Shown here: positions 7,623 through 16,337 of the stretch, piece by piece
How the letters are laid out: each line of letters starts with the position of its first letter
Position numbering within the stretch: the stretch's first letter is position 1
Assembly: GCF_024206475.1 (NCBI RefSeq)
Contig: NZ_JAMBPR010000001.1
Span: 62,001 to 126,000 of the forward strand
From: Paraburkholderia sp. CNPSo 3274
GTDB taxonomy: Bacteria > Pseudomonadota > Gammaproteobacteria > Burkholderiales > Burkholderiaceae
Length of the DNA: 64,000 nt
Direction of reading: 5' to 3'
Made by a program: the position numbers and the translations under genes
The notes under the pieces: generated by a model
What the model was told of the DNA's origin: nothing
What the model saw: the letters and a program-made list of their open reading frames with translations, nothing else
Database searches by the model: none

Positions 7623-9647
7623 ATGCGCAAGATCACACTCGAACTGCTCCGTCAGGGCCCCTCGCACAACCAGCTGCTGTCGCCGCTCACGGCCTATATC
7701 GCACTGTGCGAAAACCATAGCGCGGTGACGCTCCATGTTCCGTTCGAGCACAACCAGATGCTCTACCGGCTGCGCGCGCTCAGCTATCAGCTCGGAGCGG
7801 AGGCGCGGGAGTTTCAGCTCGGCGACACCGCGCTGGTGCTGGGCAAGCTGCTCGGCGAGATTCCCGGGCTGACCGCCGACCTCAACCGCCGCGGTGTCGA
7901 TTCCGCGACGGGCGATGAGCCGGTCACGCATCTGCGGCTGATCCTGTCCGCCTCTGAGCTCGCGCTCTTGCCCTTCGAGCTCGCGACCGCGCCCAGCGGC
8001 TTTCCCGGCGAAGGCCAGCCGCTTGTCCTGCAGACCCAGCAGCTCATCTGCGTCACACGCGAGACGCGGCGCGTGCCCGAGGAATTCATCCGCTGGCCGA
8101 GCAAGCCGCGCGTACTGTTCGCCTATGCGTCCCCGCCCACCTTCGAGGAAGTGCCGGCCGCGGCGCATCTGCTTGCGCTGCGCGACGCGCTCGCGCCGTG
8201 GCTCGCGCTATCGGACGACCTCGACGACGACGAGCGGCTCGAGATCATCGGAGAACGGCTGTCTGTGCTCCCCGACGCGACGGTCGAGAGCCTGGAGCGC
8301 GCATGCGCGTCCAGCGACTACACGCATGTGCACATCCTCGCGCACGGCGTCGATCTGCCTGGCGGGTACGACCAGCGGTACGGCGTCGCGCTGATCTCGC
8401 ACACCGATCCGAAGGGCTATGAGGTCGTCTCCGGTGCGCGGCTCGCGAGCATTCTGCGCACGCCACGTCGCGACAAGGCCGGCAAGTTCGTGCGGCCCGC
8501 CGTCGTGACGCTTGCGAGCTGCAACGGCGGCAACGTCGGCGGCGTGACGGGTGTCGGGGCGAGTGTCGGGCATGCGCTGCACGAGGCAGGCATTCCGCTC
8601 GTGATCGCGAGCCAGTATCCGCTGTCGTTCGGCGGCTCGGTGATGCTAGTGCAGGACCTCTATCAGGGCCTGCTCTGGGGCGAGGACCCGCGCAAGCTGC
8701 TGGTCGGCCTGCGCAGGAGGCTGCACTCCTGCTTCAAGGACCAGCACGACTGGGCGAGCATCGTCGCGTACGCATCCCTGCCCCCCAATTTCGACGATCA
8801 GTTGGCCAACGCGTGCATTCAGCAGGCCATGAGCAGCATCAATATTGCGCTGCGTGCGTCGGATCGCGTGATGGTGGCCTTTTCCGACCGGGAGTCCAGC
8901 TCCACTGGGCGTCATCAGATGCTCGCCGACGATAAGCGGCAGGAGATGCTCCGGCATGTGCAGAGAAAGGTGGCCTACGCCAAGGAGCGGCTCGAAGCGG
9001 CGAATGAAGCGTATCCAGCGCAGAGGGCCCGGATTCTCGCGCAACTCGCAAGCACCGAGAAGCGCGAAGCGCAGATGCTCTTCCACTCGCGCAGGTCCGC
9101 TAGCCGCACGACGAAGAAAGGCGGCAACGAAGTGCTGGACAAGCTGGAGCGCGCGCGAACCTGGTATTGGCAAGCCTATCTGTTGAACCGGTCGCATCCG
9201 TGGGAACTGGTGCAATATGTGTCGCTCACGTTGTTCCTGCGCACTTCGGGCCGCCTCTCGCGTTCGGATTGGGGTGAGGCCAAGGTCAAGCCCTTGTGGT
9301 TCACGGCGGACTCGCAATCGAGGAACGACGCCGAGAACGGTTCCGCCTGCGACCGCGCCTGGGCCTACGGCAATATCGCAGAGTTGAGCCTGATCGAACC
9401 CTGGCTGAAAGACGTTCCACTACCTCCTGAGCCGGGGACGATCGACAAAGCGATCAAAGCTTGCCGCAGCGTGGTTGAGCTGGCGGGCCCTTCATCGTTT
9501 CACGTGTTCTCCACCCGGCGACAGATCCTTCGCTATCTGGAATGGTTCGGCCCCATGGTAGATCCCAACTGGTTCGCGCTGCAAGAACTCGCGGAACAGA
9601 TGCTCGATGTAATGCCAGTTTGCGAAGAGCCCGAATGGAACTATTGA
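7623..9647 (+). CDS. CHAT-domain (caspase-like) protease with helical C-terminal region
   Basis: 674 aa. The N-terminal half is a CHAT peptidase domain: the catalytic His is in HILAHGVD (H241) and the catalytic Cys in TLASCNGGN (C300), followed by the family's IPLVIASQYPLS and a D-L-Y-x-G-L segment. The second half has a coiled-coil or helical stretch (about 440-490) and TPR-like helices (YWQAYLLN, WAYGNIAELSLIEPW). The start ATG is 2 bases after the phosphoesterase stop, so it is coupled. CHAT proteases in bacteria are effectors or activators in immunity and programmed death systems. Here it is the likely proteolytic component, perhaps cleaving a neighbour. Family call firm, target unknown. 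Confidence 0.88.
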   Translation: MRKITLELLRQGPSHNQLLSPLTAYIALCENHSAVTLHVPFEHNQMLYRLRALSYQLGAEAREFQLGDTALVLGKLLGEIPGLTADLNRRGVDSATGDEPVTHLRLILSASELALLPFELATAPSGFPGEGQPLVLQTQQLICVTRETRRVPEEFIRWPSKPRVLFAYASPPTFEEVPAAAHLLALRDALAPWLALSDDLDDDERLEIIGERLSVLPDATVESLERACASSDYTHVHILAHGVDLPGGYDQRYGVALISHTDPKGYEVVSGARLASILRTPRRDKAGKFVRPAVVTLASCNGGNVGGVTGVGASVGHALHEAGIPLVIASQYPLSFGGSVMLVQDLYQGLLWGEDPRKLLVGLRRRLHSCFKDQHDWASIVAYASLPPNFDDQLANACIQQAMSSINIALRASDRVMVAFSDRESSSTGRHQMLADDKRQEMLRHVQRKVAYAKERLEAANEAYPAQRARILAQLASTEKREAQMLFHSRRSASRTTKKGGNEVLDKLERARTWYWQAYLLNRSHPWELVQYVSLTLFLRTSGRLSRSDWGEAKVKPLWFTADSQSRNDAENGSACDRAWAYGNIAELSLIEPWLKDVPLPPEPGTIDKAIKACRSVVELAGPSSFHVFSTRRQILRYLEWFGPMVDPNWFALQELAEQMLDVMPVCEEPEWNY

Positions 9648-9698
9648 GCACAGCGCACCCCGGACGCCTTTCGACGCCCATCGCCAAGGACCTCCAAG

Positions 9699-10283
9699 GT
9701 GACTGACAACTTTTCGACGAAGCGTGTCTTTTTCTTCAGCGGGCACATGATCGATCGTCCCGACCGCCCGCAGCCGCGTTTCCCACCCGAACGGGAAGGC
9801 GCGGTGACGAACGACGTCGCCGCGGCGCTCGACGATCTCCAGGCTGGGAGCGCCGACCTCGCCATCTGCGGCGGTGCATGCGGCGGCGATCTGATCTTTG
9901 CGGAACTCATGCTTGCGCGCGGCGCGCATCTCGATCTCTATCTGCCCTTCGAGCCGCAGGTGTTCGTGAAGGACTCAGTCGACTTTGCGAACTCGCGCTG
10001 GCACGCGCGCTTCGAGGCCGTGCGGACGCATGCGTATGCCCGCACTTTCGTGCTGCCCGAACCATGGACCGAGGTGGAGCGTCAGGCGTCCCCTTACGAG
10101 CGCAATAACCTGTGGATGCTCGAGCGTGCGCTGGGATACGGGGCGCAGAAGGTTCATTTCATTTGCGTCTGGAACGGCGAGGCGGGCGACGGGCCGGGCG
10201 GAACCGGGCATATGTACGAGGCCATCGAGGCGGCGGGCGGCGTTGCCGGGCGGCCCATCCATCCGCTCGGATCGAAACAGTGA
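9699..10283 (+). CDS. SLOG-like Rossmannoid nucleotide-sensor protein
   Basis: 194 aa from GTG at 9699, with AAGGA at 9686-9690. The sequence opens with a strand and turn (RVFFFSGHMID), then a Gly-rich phosphate loop CGGACGGD (G58 to D64) that follows a strand (ADLAIC), and later a basic/aromatic region (YERNNLWMLERA). This layout is that of SLOG-superfamily proteins (relatives of LOG and DprA), which bind or cleave nucleotide ligands. It stands alone, not fused to an effector, between the CHAT gene and the TPR protein 7 bases downstream. Inferred role: sensing or processing a nucleotide signal for the island. Confidence in the fold is good; enzymatic activity is uncertain. Confidence 0.7.
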   Translation: MTDNFSTKRVFFFSGHMIDRPDRPQPRFPPEREGAVTNDVAAALDDLQAGSADLAICGGACGGDLIFAELMLARGAHLDLYLPFEPQVFVKDSVDFANSRWHARFEAVRTHAYARTFVLPEPWTEVERQASPYERNNLWMLERALGYGAQKVHFICVWNGEAGDGPGGTGHMYEAIEAAGGVAGRPIHPLGSKQ

Positions 10284-10290
10284 GGCGATC

Positions 10291-11658
10291 ATGCTGAAAC
10301 CCATTTGCTTCGCCATCATGCCCTACGGGCGCAAGCGGACCCAAGCGGACACCGCGCACGCGCCGGGGGAGATCGACTTCAACGCCTTGTGGGACCTCGC
10401 CTACGTGCCTGCAATCCAGGCGCTGGGCTACGAGCCCGTGCGCGCGGATCAGGACACCGGCTCGATGATCGTCACGCAGATGCTCGAACGCATCTTCTAC
10501 GCGGACCTCGTGCTCGCGGACATGACCATCCCCAATGGCAATGTCTACTACGAGGTCGGCATCCGCCACGCGGCGACGCGGACCGGCTGCGTGCTGCTCG
10601 CGGCCGACTGGTCACAACCGCTGTTCGACGTGGCGCAGATGCGCACGGTCCGCTATCCGCTTTCGACCGGCAATATCGACAATGACACCGCGCAGCGCAT
10701 CCAGGAATGCATCGTGCCGGGCATCCGCGCGCTCGCGAATGGCGAATCGCCGATGTTCACGGCGATCAGCGGCTTCCCGGACAAGCCCGAACCGGCCCTC
10801 GCATCCACGATGAAGCAGCAGATGATGGACCTGGCGGTGTTCCAGTCCGCCGTGCGCGACGTGCGCCAACTGCCCAGGGAAGAGCGCATGGAGGCGGCGC
10901 AGGAACTCGTGAAGGAGCACGGTGTGCCGCCCTTGATGGCGAGTGTCGTATTCGCGTTGCTGCTGCTGTTGCGCGACTCGATGAACGAAAAGACCGATTG
11001 GAGCAAGCTGCTCGACTTCATCGACCAGTTACCGCAGGAATATCGCGAGAAGCCCGAGGTACGAGCTCAGCGCGCGTTCGCCATTTCGCAGACGGGCGAC
11101 GTCCAGGACGCGATCAATCAACTCGAGGGTCTGATGGCGATCGCCGGGCCGTCGGCTGAACGTTTCGGCTTGCTGGGAGGCCGATACAAACGACTATACA
11201 AAGAAGCCGGCGATTCGAAAAGACAGTCGAGATTGCGCGACAAGGCTATCGACTACTACGAACGGGGCATGGATTTTGACCTCAACGAGTACTACTGCTC
11301 GTCGAATCTTCCGCGTCTGTACCGCGAGCGCAATGGCGACGGCGACTTGAAGCGCGCGCACTCCGCGGCGATGCTCGCGAACGCCGCTTGCGACCGCGCA
11401 TTCCGGCGTGGCGTCACGGACGAATGGCTAAGGCCGACGTGGCTGGCTCTTGCCTTCGACGACGGCAACGCCGATCTTGCCGAGGATCTCGCGAAAAAAA
11501 TGGCCAGCGAAGATGTGGCGCGCTGGAAGATAGTGAGTGTGCTGGCCGATCTGCGCGTGAGTCTACCGCTGGTTGCGGATGAGGCTCAACGCGCGCGGCT
11601 TCGCGCGGTGGCCGACTGGCTGGCCGCGCAATCGGGTTTGGAAAACGGCGCAACATAG
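10291..11658 (+). CDS. TIR/deoxyribosyltransferase-like domain plus TPR-like protein
   Basis: 455 aa from ATG at 10291, with GAGG five bases upstream. The N-terminal 130 residues begin ICFAIMPYGRK and carry DMTIPNGNVYYEVGIRHA (D77, E88), the signature of the predicted nucleotide-binding domain found in front of TRAFs-binding/TPR modules and shared in outline with nucleoside deoxyribosyltransferases and TIR-like proteins. E88 is the candidate catalytic or ribose-binding residue. The rest (about 170-455) is helical and TPR-like (ISQTGDVQDAINQLEGLMA, KAIDYYERGMDF). The TPR part probably binds partners while the N-domain senses or hydrolyses a nucleotide. It lies between SLOG and TIR genes. Domain calls are moderately firm; function is inferred. 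Confidence 0.72.
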   Translation: MLKPICFAIMPYGRKRTQADTAHAPGEIDFNALWDLAYVPAIQALGYEPVRADQDTGSMIVTQMLERIFYADLVLADMTIPNGNVYYEVGIRHAATRTGCVLLAADWSQPLFDVAQMRTVRYPLSTGNIDNDTAQRIQECIVPGIRALANGESPMFTAISGFPDKPEPALASTMKQQMMDLAVFQSAVRDVRQLPREERMEAAQELVKEHGVPPLMASVVFALLLLLRDSMNEKTDWSKLLDFIDQLPQEYREKPEVRAQRAFAISQTGDVQDAINQLEGLMAIAGPSAERFGLLGGRYKRLYKEAGDSKRQSRLRDKAIDYYERGMDFDLNEYYCSSNLPRLYRERNGDGDLKRAHSAAMLANAACDRAFRRGVTDEWLRPTWLALAFDDGNADLAEDLAKKMASEDVARWKIVSVLADLRVSLPLVADEAQRARLRAVADWLAAQSGLENGAT

Positions 11659-11692
11659 AACGTTCGGACATGCAGTCTTGGCTGAGGTTACC

Positions 11693-12595
11693 GTGGCAGA
11701 AGATCAAGATAGCGTTCCTGAGTTCTTTGATGTGTTCATCTCTTATCGTCACCGCGACAAGGACAAAGCCCAGCAACTCGCGACGACGATTCGCGGCTAC
11801 GGTTTCACACCGTTCCTCGATACGGATTTTGCCGAGCTCGCCGATACGGGCAACGTGACACGCAAAAAGGTCGAGATCCTTTGCAACAGAATATCGCGCG
11901 CAACCTGTCTGCTCCTGTTGTATCCAACGCAGCAGAAAGCCTCCGGGAATCCTGCCGGTTCTGCATCTGCACAGGGTGTCGGAGTCTGGACGCCGTGGGA
12001 GCTGGGATTTTTCGACGGAAACGTTTCGTCCCGGATCGGAGTCTATCTACCCGATGGCAAGCCCGATGGATTCAACGCCAAGGACTACTTCAATGGTAGC
12101 GAGTACCTGCAGATCTACCCGACCTTGAGCGACTCCGATCTCAAAGACTTTCTGGATCGCAATGCATTGCGGAAGCGACGCATCGACAACGTGTCGGGTG
12201 CATTCGTGTGGCTGCAGAACCTTGCCGAGGAGTGGGTCGCGAACCCAGTCAACGTCAGTCTCGGCATTGCCGAGTGGTATGCCGATCATGCGGATCGATT
12301 CTGGCGGACCCGAGGTGTCAACGTGTGGGCCGACTATTTCGCGGGCGTGAAAGTGCAACTGGACGATTTGCGGGTTTCCTGGAGTCCTCAGTTTCGCTCT
12401 CCTGTCTTTGATTCGATGCGCAAGGTGATGTCTTCAGACGAACGCGCGGCAGAAAATGGTCGCGACCATCCTGGGATGACTCTGGAGCCTGGATTTGGCA
12501 ACGCCGGGCAACCCATCGGCGATGGCACGAATCGCGAACTGCCATTGATGGATATCGAGGCCTTCGTCAAGGCACTCAATGCAAACAGGCATTAG
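11693..12595 (+). CDS. TIR-domain protein, probable effector
   Basis: 300 aa. I chose GTG at 11693 because TGAGG sits five bases before it and the TIR domain begins just after. The domain opens FFDVFISYRHRDKDKAQ, has FTPFLDTDF, and then TPWELGFFDG, where E103 matches the catalytic Glu of NADase TIRs. The C-terminal 130 residues have no motif I know and may bind a partner or ligand. Bacterial TIR proteins typically cleave NAD+ or make cyclic ADP-ribose signals. Last gene of the island; its stop is 7 bases from the end of the inverted hmp remnant. Family call is strong; NADase activity is inference. Confidence 0.87.
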   Translation: MAEDQDSVPEFFDVFISYRHRDKDKAQQLATTIRGYGFTPFLDTDFAELADTGNVTRKKVEILCNRISRATCLLLLYPTQQKASGNPAGSASAQGVGVWTPWELGFFDGNVSSRIGVYLPDGKPDGFNAKDYFNGSEYLQIYPTLSDSDLKDFLDRNALRKRRIDNVSGAFVWLQNLAEEWVANPVNVSLGIAEWYADHADRFWRTRGVNVWADYFAGVKVQLDDLRVSWSPQFRSPVFDSMRKVMSSDERAAENGRDHPGMTLEPGFGNAGQPIGDGTNRELPLMDIEAFVKALNANRH

Positions 12596-12602
12596 AGAGA
12601 AA

Positions 12603-13165
<563 letters not shown>

Positions 13166-13207
13166 TCACAACCCTCCTCTATCTATTGTGCGGTGCACAC
13201 CGGATTT

Positions 13208-13265
13208 CTGCGTTCCCGCAGACTTTTTTGTCTCTGAACGACGTTTGCTGCGTTCCCGCAGACTT
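13208..13265. repeat. Two copies of an 18-bp hairpin repeat
   Basis: The 18-bp unit CTGCGTTCCCGCAGACTT occurs at 13208-13225 and 13248-13265, exactly 40 bases apart. Each unit holds a perfect 5-bp stem (CTGCG/CGCAG) with a TTCC loop. The first copy is followed by a T-run (plus strand), so it could end a rightward transcript, although no intact plus-strand gene lies within 600 bases upstream except the TIR gene. The pair sits between the broken hmp end and the nfeR-like promoter. Confidence 0.6.
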
Positions 13266-13295
13266 AGTTGTGCGCCGATACCCCAAATATTTTCT

Positions 13296-13342
13296 TTGAC
13301 AAACGCTCTTACGATATATATCTTAAGACATGTTTTAAGACA
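13296..13342 (+). promoter_or_regulatory. Promoter and likely autoregulatory operator of the PadR regulator
   Basis: TTGACA at 13296-13301 and TATCTT at 13319-13324 are 17 bases apart. Over and after the -10 lies TCTTAA-N8-TTAAGA (13321-13340), and the same bases also form a direct repeat TTAAGACA (13323-13330 and 13335-13342). An AT-rich palindrome here fits a PadR/NfeR binding site that would block RNA polymerase when the regulator is bound. AGGAGG at 13354-13359 is the ribosome site of the next gene. Confidence 0.6.
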
Positions 13343-13363
13343 CTCAAGAGATAAGGAGGCCCT

Positions 13364-14098
13364 ATGCGCCACCATTCGCACTTTGGTCATACCGGCCGTC
13401 ACGGCCCCCCCGCGCGCGATCCGCGCGACCTCTTCGGCGGCCGCCACCCGGCCATGCAGGCGCTTCACGCGCTGCGCCACGCGATGGGCCGCCATCGCGG
13501 CGGCGAAGGTCCCGGCGACTTTGGCGATCGCTTCGGCGACGGTTTCGGCCGCGGCTTCGGCGGTTTCGGCGACGGCGACGGTTTTGGCCGTGGCCGCAAG
13601 TTCACGTCCGAAGACCTGCAACTCATGCTGCTCGTGCTGCTCGCCGAGCGCCCGAGCCACGGCTACGAACTCATCAAGGCGCTCGACGCGCGTTCGAACG
13701 GCTTCTACAGCCCGAGCCCCGGCATGGTCTATCCGGCCCTCACGTACCTGGAAGAACTGGGCTACGTGAGCGTGACGCTGGAAGGCAATCGCAAGCGCTA
13801 CGAGCTTTCGCCCGAAGGCCGCGCGTACCTCGAGGCCAACCGCGAACGCGCGGACCTGATCCTCGCGAAACTCGCGCACTTCGGCCGCAAGATGGAAGTC
13901 ATGCGCCGCGCCATGGCCGGCGAAGATCCAGCCGAAGGCAGCGGCTGGGTGCGCGAGCTGATCGAGGCGCGCCGCGCGCTCAAGCGCGCGCTGCTGCGCC
14001 GCACCGACGTCGCGCCGGAGGAGCAGCGCCGCATCGCCGCGATTCTTGCGCGCGCCACCCAGGAAATTGAAAACGGCAGCGAGAACAGCGACGTTTGA
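13364..14098 (+). CDS. PadR-family metal-responsive repressor (NfeR/YqjI-like)
   Basis: 244 aa. Residues 1-78 are rich in His, Gly, Asp and Phe (starts MRHHSHFGHTGRHG), like the metal-binding extension of E. coli YqjI/NfeR. A PadR winged helix follows (LQLMLLVLLAERPSHGYELI, then GMVYPALTYLEELGYV, YELSPEGRAYLEAN), and a helical dimerisation tail (ELIEARRALKRALLRR). NfeR represses a ferric reductase gene and is released by iron or nickel. Here the next gene is exactly such a reductase, 65 bases downstream, which supports the assignment. It is probably autoregulated through the palindrome over its promoter. The metal it senses is not shown by the sequence. Confidence 0.8.
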   Translation: MRHHSHFGHTGRHGPPARDPRDLFGGRHPAMQALHALRHAMGRHRGGEGPGDFGDRFGDGFGRGFGGFGDGDGFGRGRKFTSEDLQLMLLVLLAERPSHGYELIKALDARSNGFYSPSPGMVYPALTYLEELGYVSVTLEGNRKRYELSPEGRAYLEANRERADLILAKLAHFGRKMEVMRRAMAGEDPAEGSGWVRELIEARRALKRALLRRTDVAPEEQRRIAAILARATQEIENGSENSDV

Positions 14099-14163
14099 CA
14101 ACCCGCTTCTGCGCGCCACGCGGCGGCCCACGCTGCGCCACGCCAACATCATCGGAGCCCTAC

Positions 14164-14973
14164 ATGCAGAACCCGTCCCAACTCGAAGTCGTCCGTGTGC
14201 GTCACCCGCTGAAATTCCGACTGTTGCGCGTGGCGCGCGTCACGGCGCTCTCGCCCTCGCTCGTGCGCGTGACGCTCACGGGCGATCTGAGCGACTTCGT
14301 CTCGGCGTCGTTCGACGATCACATCAAGGTGTTCTTTCCCGCCGCCGGTGAGGAAAAGCCAGTACTGCCAACTTTGGGTCCCGACGGCGTCGTGTTCCCC
14401 GAAGGCGTCGAGCGCCCCGCCGCGCGCGACTACACGCCGCGCCGCTTCGATACAGAAAGCAACGAACTCGAACTGGAATTCGCGCTGCACGAAGCCGGCC
14501 CGGCCACGGCATGGGCGGCACAAGCGCAGCCCGGCCAGTATCTCGGCGTGGGTGGCCCGCGCGGCTCCATGGTGATTCCCACGGGCTTCGACTGGCATCT
14601 GCTGGTCGGCGACGAAACGGCGCTGCCCGCCATTCAGCGGCGCCTCACGGAGCTGCCGGCTGGCGCGCGTGTGGCCGTGGTCGTCGAAGTGGCGAATCGC
14701 GCAGCCCGCATCGAGCTGCCCACCGAAGCCGATCTTTACGCCACGTGGTGCTATCGCGACGAAAGCGAGTCGGAGCATCCGCTCGTGGACGGCGCGTCCG
14801 AAGTGTGGCTGCCGCCTGGCGAGGGGTACGTCTGGGCCGCCGGCGAAGCCTCGGCGATCCGCGCGGTGCGCGCGCATCTGTGCAACGAGCGCGGCGTCGA
14901 CAAGAAGCGCATTCGCGCATCCGCCTACTGGCGGCGCGGCGCGCAGGGGGCCCACGAAACGATCGACGACTGA
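14164..14973 (+). CDS. Siderophore-interacting protein, NAD(P)H ferric-siderophore reductase (NfeF/YqjH-like)
   Basis: 269 aa from ATG at 14164, with GGAG at 14154-14157; an upstream in-frame start lacks such a site. The FAD-binding signature RDYTPRRFD is present, then the flavin-domain GQYLGVGGPRGS and LVGDETALPAIQRRL typical of the SIP/ViuB family, and a C-terminal WAAGEASAIRAVR nucleotide-binding stretch. It reduces Fe(III) in siderophores in the cytoplasm so iron is released. It likely shares the transcript with the NfeR-like repressor. A good terminator follows at 14985. The family assignment is firm. Confidence 0.88.
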   Translation: MQNPSQLEVVRVRHPLKFRLLRVARVTALSPSLVRVTLTGDLSDFVSASFDDHIKVFFPAAGEEKPVLPTLGPDGVVFPEGVERPAARDYTPRRFDTESNELELEFALHEAGPATAWAAQAQPGQYLGVGGPRGSMVIPTGFDWHLLVGDETALPAIQRRLTELPAGARVAVVVEVANRAARIELPTEADLYATWCYRDESESEHPLVDGASEVWLPPGEGYVWAAGEASAIRAVRAHLCNERGVDKKRIRASAYWRRGAQGAHETIDD

Positions 14974-14984
14974 TCGATCTCGCT

Positions 14985-15011
14985 GGCGCGGCAACACTGC
15001 CGCGCCTTTTT
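14985..15011 (+). terminator. Rho-independent terminator after the ferric reductase
   Basis: Perfect 8-bp stem GGCGCGGC/GCCGCGCC with a 6-base loop, followed directly by TTTTT. It closes the nfeR-nfeF-like operon and separates it from the MFS gene, whose start is only 24 bases on. Confidence 0.85.
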
Positions 15012-15034
15012 ACTTTCAGGCTCCAAGCCAATAC

Positions 15035-16324
15035 ATGACCCCTTCTCTCGCACCGCTGCGCGAACGCACCCTGCTCTGGCTGCTGGCGCTCACGCAGTTC
15101 ACCGTCATCATGGATTTCATGGTGATGATGCCGCTCGGCCCGCAGATCATGCACGCGTTCGCGATCACGCCCGCGGCGTTCGCGACGGCCGTTTCCGCGT
15201 ATTCGCTCTGTTCGGGTCTATCAGGACTCCTTGCTGCGACGTATATCGACCGTTTCGATCGCCGCCGCCTGCTGCAAGCGGCCTACGCACTGTTCGCGCT
15301 CTCCAATCTCGCCTGCGCGCTCGCCACGAACTTTCATCTGCTGCTCGCCGCGCGTGCGTTCGCGGGTCTCACCGGCGGCGTGCTCGGCTCGATCGTGATG
15401 GCGATCGTGAGCGACGTGATTCCCGCCGCGCGGCGCGGCGCGGCCACGGGCGTCATCATGACGGCGTTCTCCATCGCCGCCATCGCGGGCGTGCCGGCCG
15501 GCGTGCTGCTCGGCGCGCACTACGGCTGGAGCGCGCCGTTCATGCTGCTCGTGGTGCTCTCCGTGGCGATCTGGCTCGCGGGCTCGCGCGTCGTGCCCTC
15601 GCTCACCGGGCATCTCGGCCAGCGCACGCCGCTCGCGCAAGTGCTGCCAAACCTTTGGCAGCTGCTCACACTGCCGCGTCACCTGAAGGCCTTTGCGCTC
15701 ACCTTCACGATGATGGGCGGCCATATGCTCGTGATCCCGTTCATCGCGCCGATGCTCGTCGGCAATCATGGCATCGCGCCGCAGCAGCTCTCCTGGCTCT
15801 ATATGGCGGGCGGCGCGGCGACGTTCATGACATCGCGCGCGGTGGGCCGTCTCGCGGACCGCTACGGCAAACGCCGCGTGTTCCGCGTGATGGCGCTCGT
15901 TTCGCTCGTGCCGGTGCTGTTCGTCACGCATCTGCCTGCGTTGCCTTTCGTCGCGCTCGTGGCGTTCTTCGCACTGTTCATGATCTCGATGTCGGGCCGC
16001 ATGGTGCCGATGCAGGCATTGCTCACGACGATACCCGAGCCCGCGCGGCGCGGCGCGTTCCTGAGCGCCAACAGCGCGGTGCAGGCGCTCGGCACGGGCA
16101 TCGGCGCGTGGCTGGGCGGCCAGTGGCTCGCGAATGGCGCGAACGGCGCGATCATCGGCTTCGGGCAGAACGGCTGGATCGCTGCGGCGCTCACATGCGT
16201 GGCGGTGCTGTGGGTTTCGCGGGTGCGGGGGGCGTCGGAAGACGCGTCGAATGGCGTAGCCGCGCCTGCGAGCGCAGCGCCTACGGCTGCGGCTGCGGCT
16301 GCGGCTGCGGCTTCGAAATCCTGA
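15035..16324 (+). CDS. MFS transporter, drug/sugar efflux type
   Basis: 429 aa from ATG at 15035, where the family N-terminus begins (LLWLLALTQFTVIMDFMVMMPLG). Twelve hydrophobic segments fit; motif A-like sequence is at YIDRFDRRRLLQ after the second one, with a second copy (RLADRYGKRRVFR) in the C-terminal half. It resembles the AraJ/DHA1 branch that exports drugs or sugars. The last 25 residues are a run of Ala with Ser, Pro and Thr encoded by a GGCTGC tandem repeat, which probably varies between strains. No strong ribosome site is visible. Substrate is unknown. Confidence 0.8.
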   Translation: MTPSLAPLRERTLLWLLALTQFTVIMDFMVMMPLGPQIMHAFAITPAAFATAVSAYSLCSGLSGLLAATYIDRFDRRRLLQAAYALFALSNLACALATNFHLLLAARAFAGLTGGVLGSIVMAIVSDVIPAARRGAATGVIMTAFSIAAIAGVPAGVLLGAHYGWSAPFMLLVVLSVAIWLAGSRVVPSLTGHLGQRTPLAQVLPNLWQLLTLPRHLKAFALTFTMMGGHMLVIPFIAPMLVGNHGIAPQQLSWLYMAGGAATFMTSRAVGRLADRYGKRRVFRVMALVSLVPVLFVTHLPALPFVALVAFFALFMISMSGRMVPMQALLTTIPEPARRGAFLSANSAVQALGTGIGAWLGGQWLANGANGAIIGFGQNGWIAAALTCVAVLWVSRVRGASEDASNGVAAPASAAPTAAAAAAAAASKS

Positions 16325-16337
16325 GCCACAAAAGAAA

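Noticed and set aside
13208..13265. Two hairpin units considered as a CRISPR remnant
   Set aside because: Only two copies, 22-base spacer, and no cas genes or spacer-like content in the window.
16270..16324. Poly-Ala tail of the MFS gene considered a frameshift artefact
   Set aside because: The frame is continuous from the last membrane helix to the stop and the GGCTGC repeat explains it.
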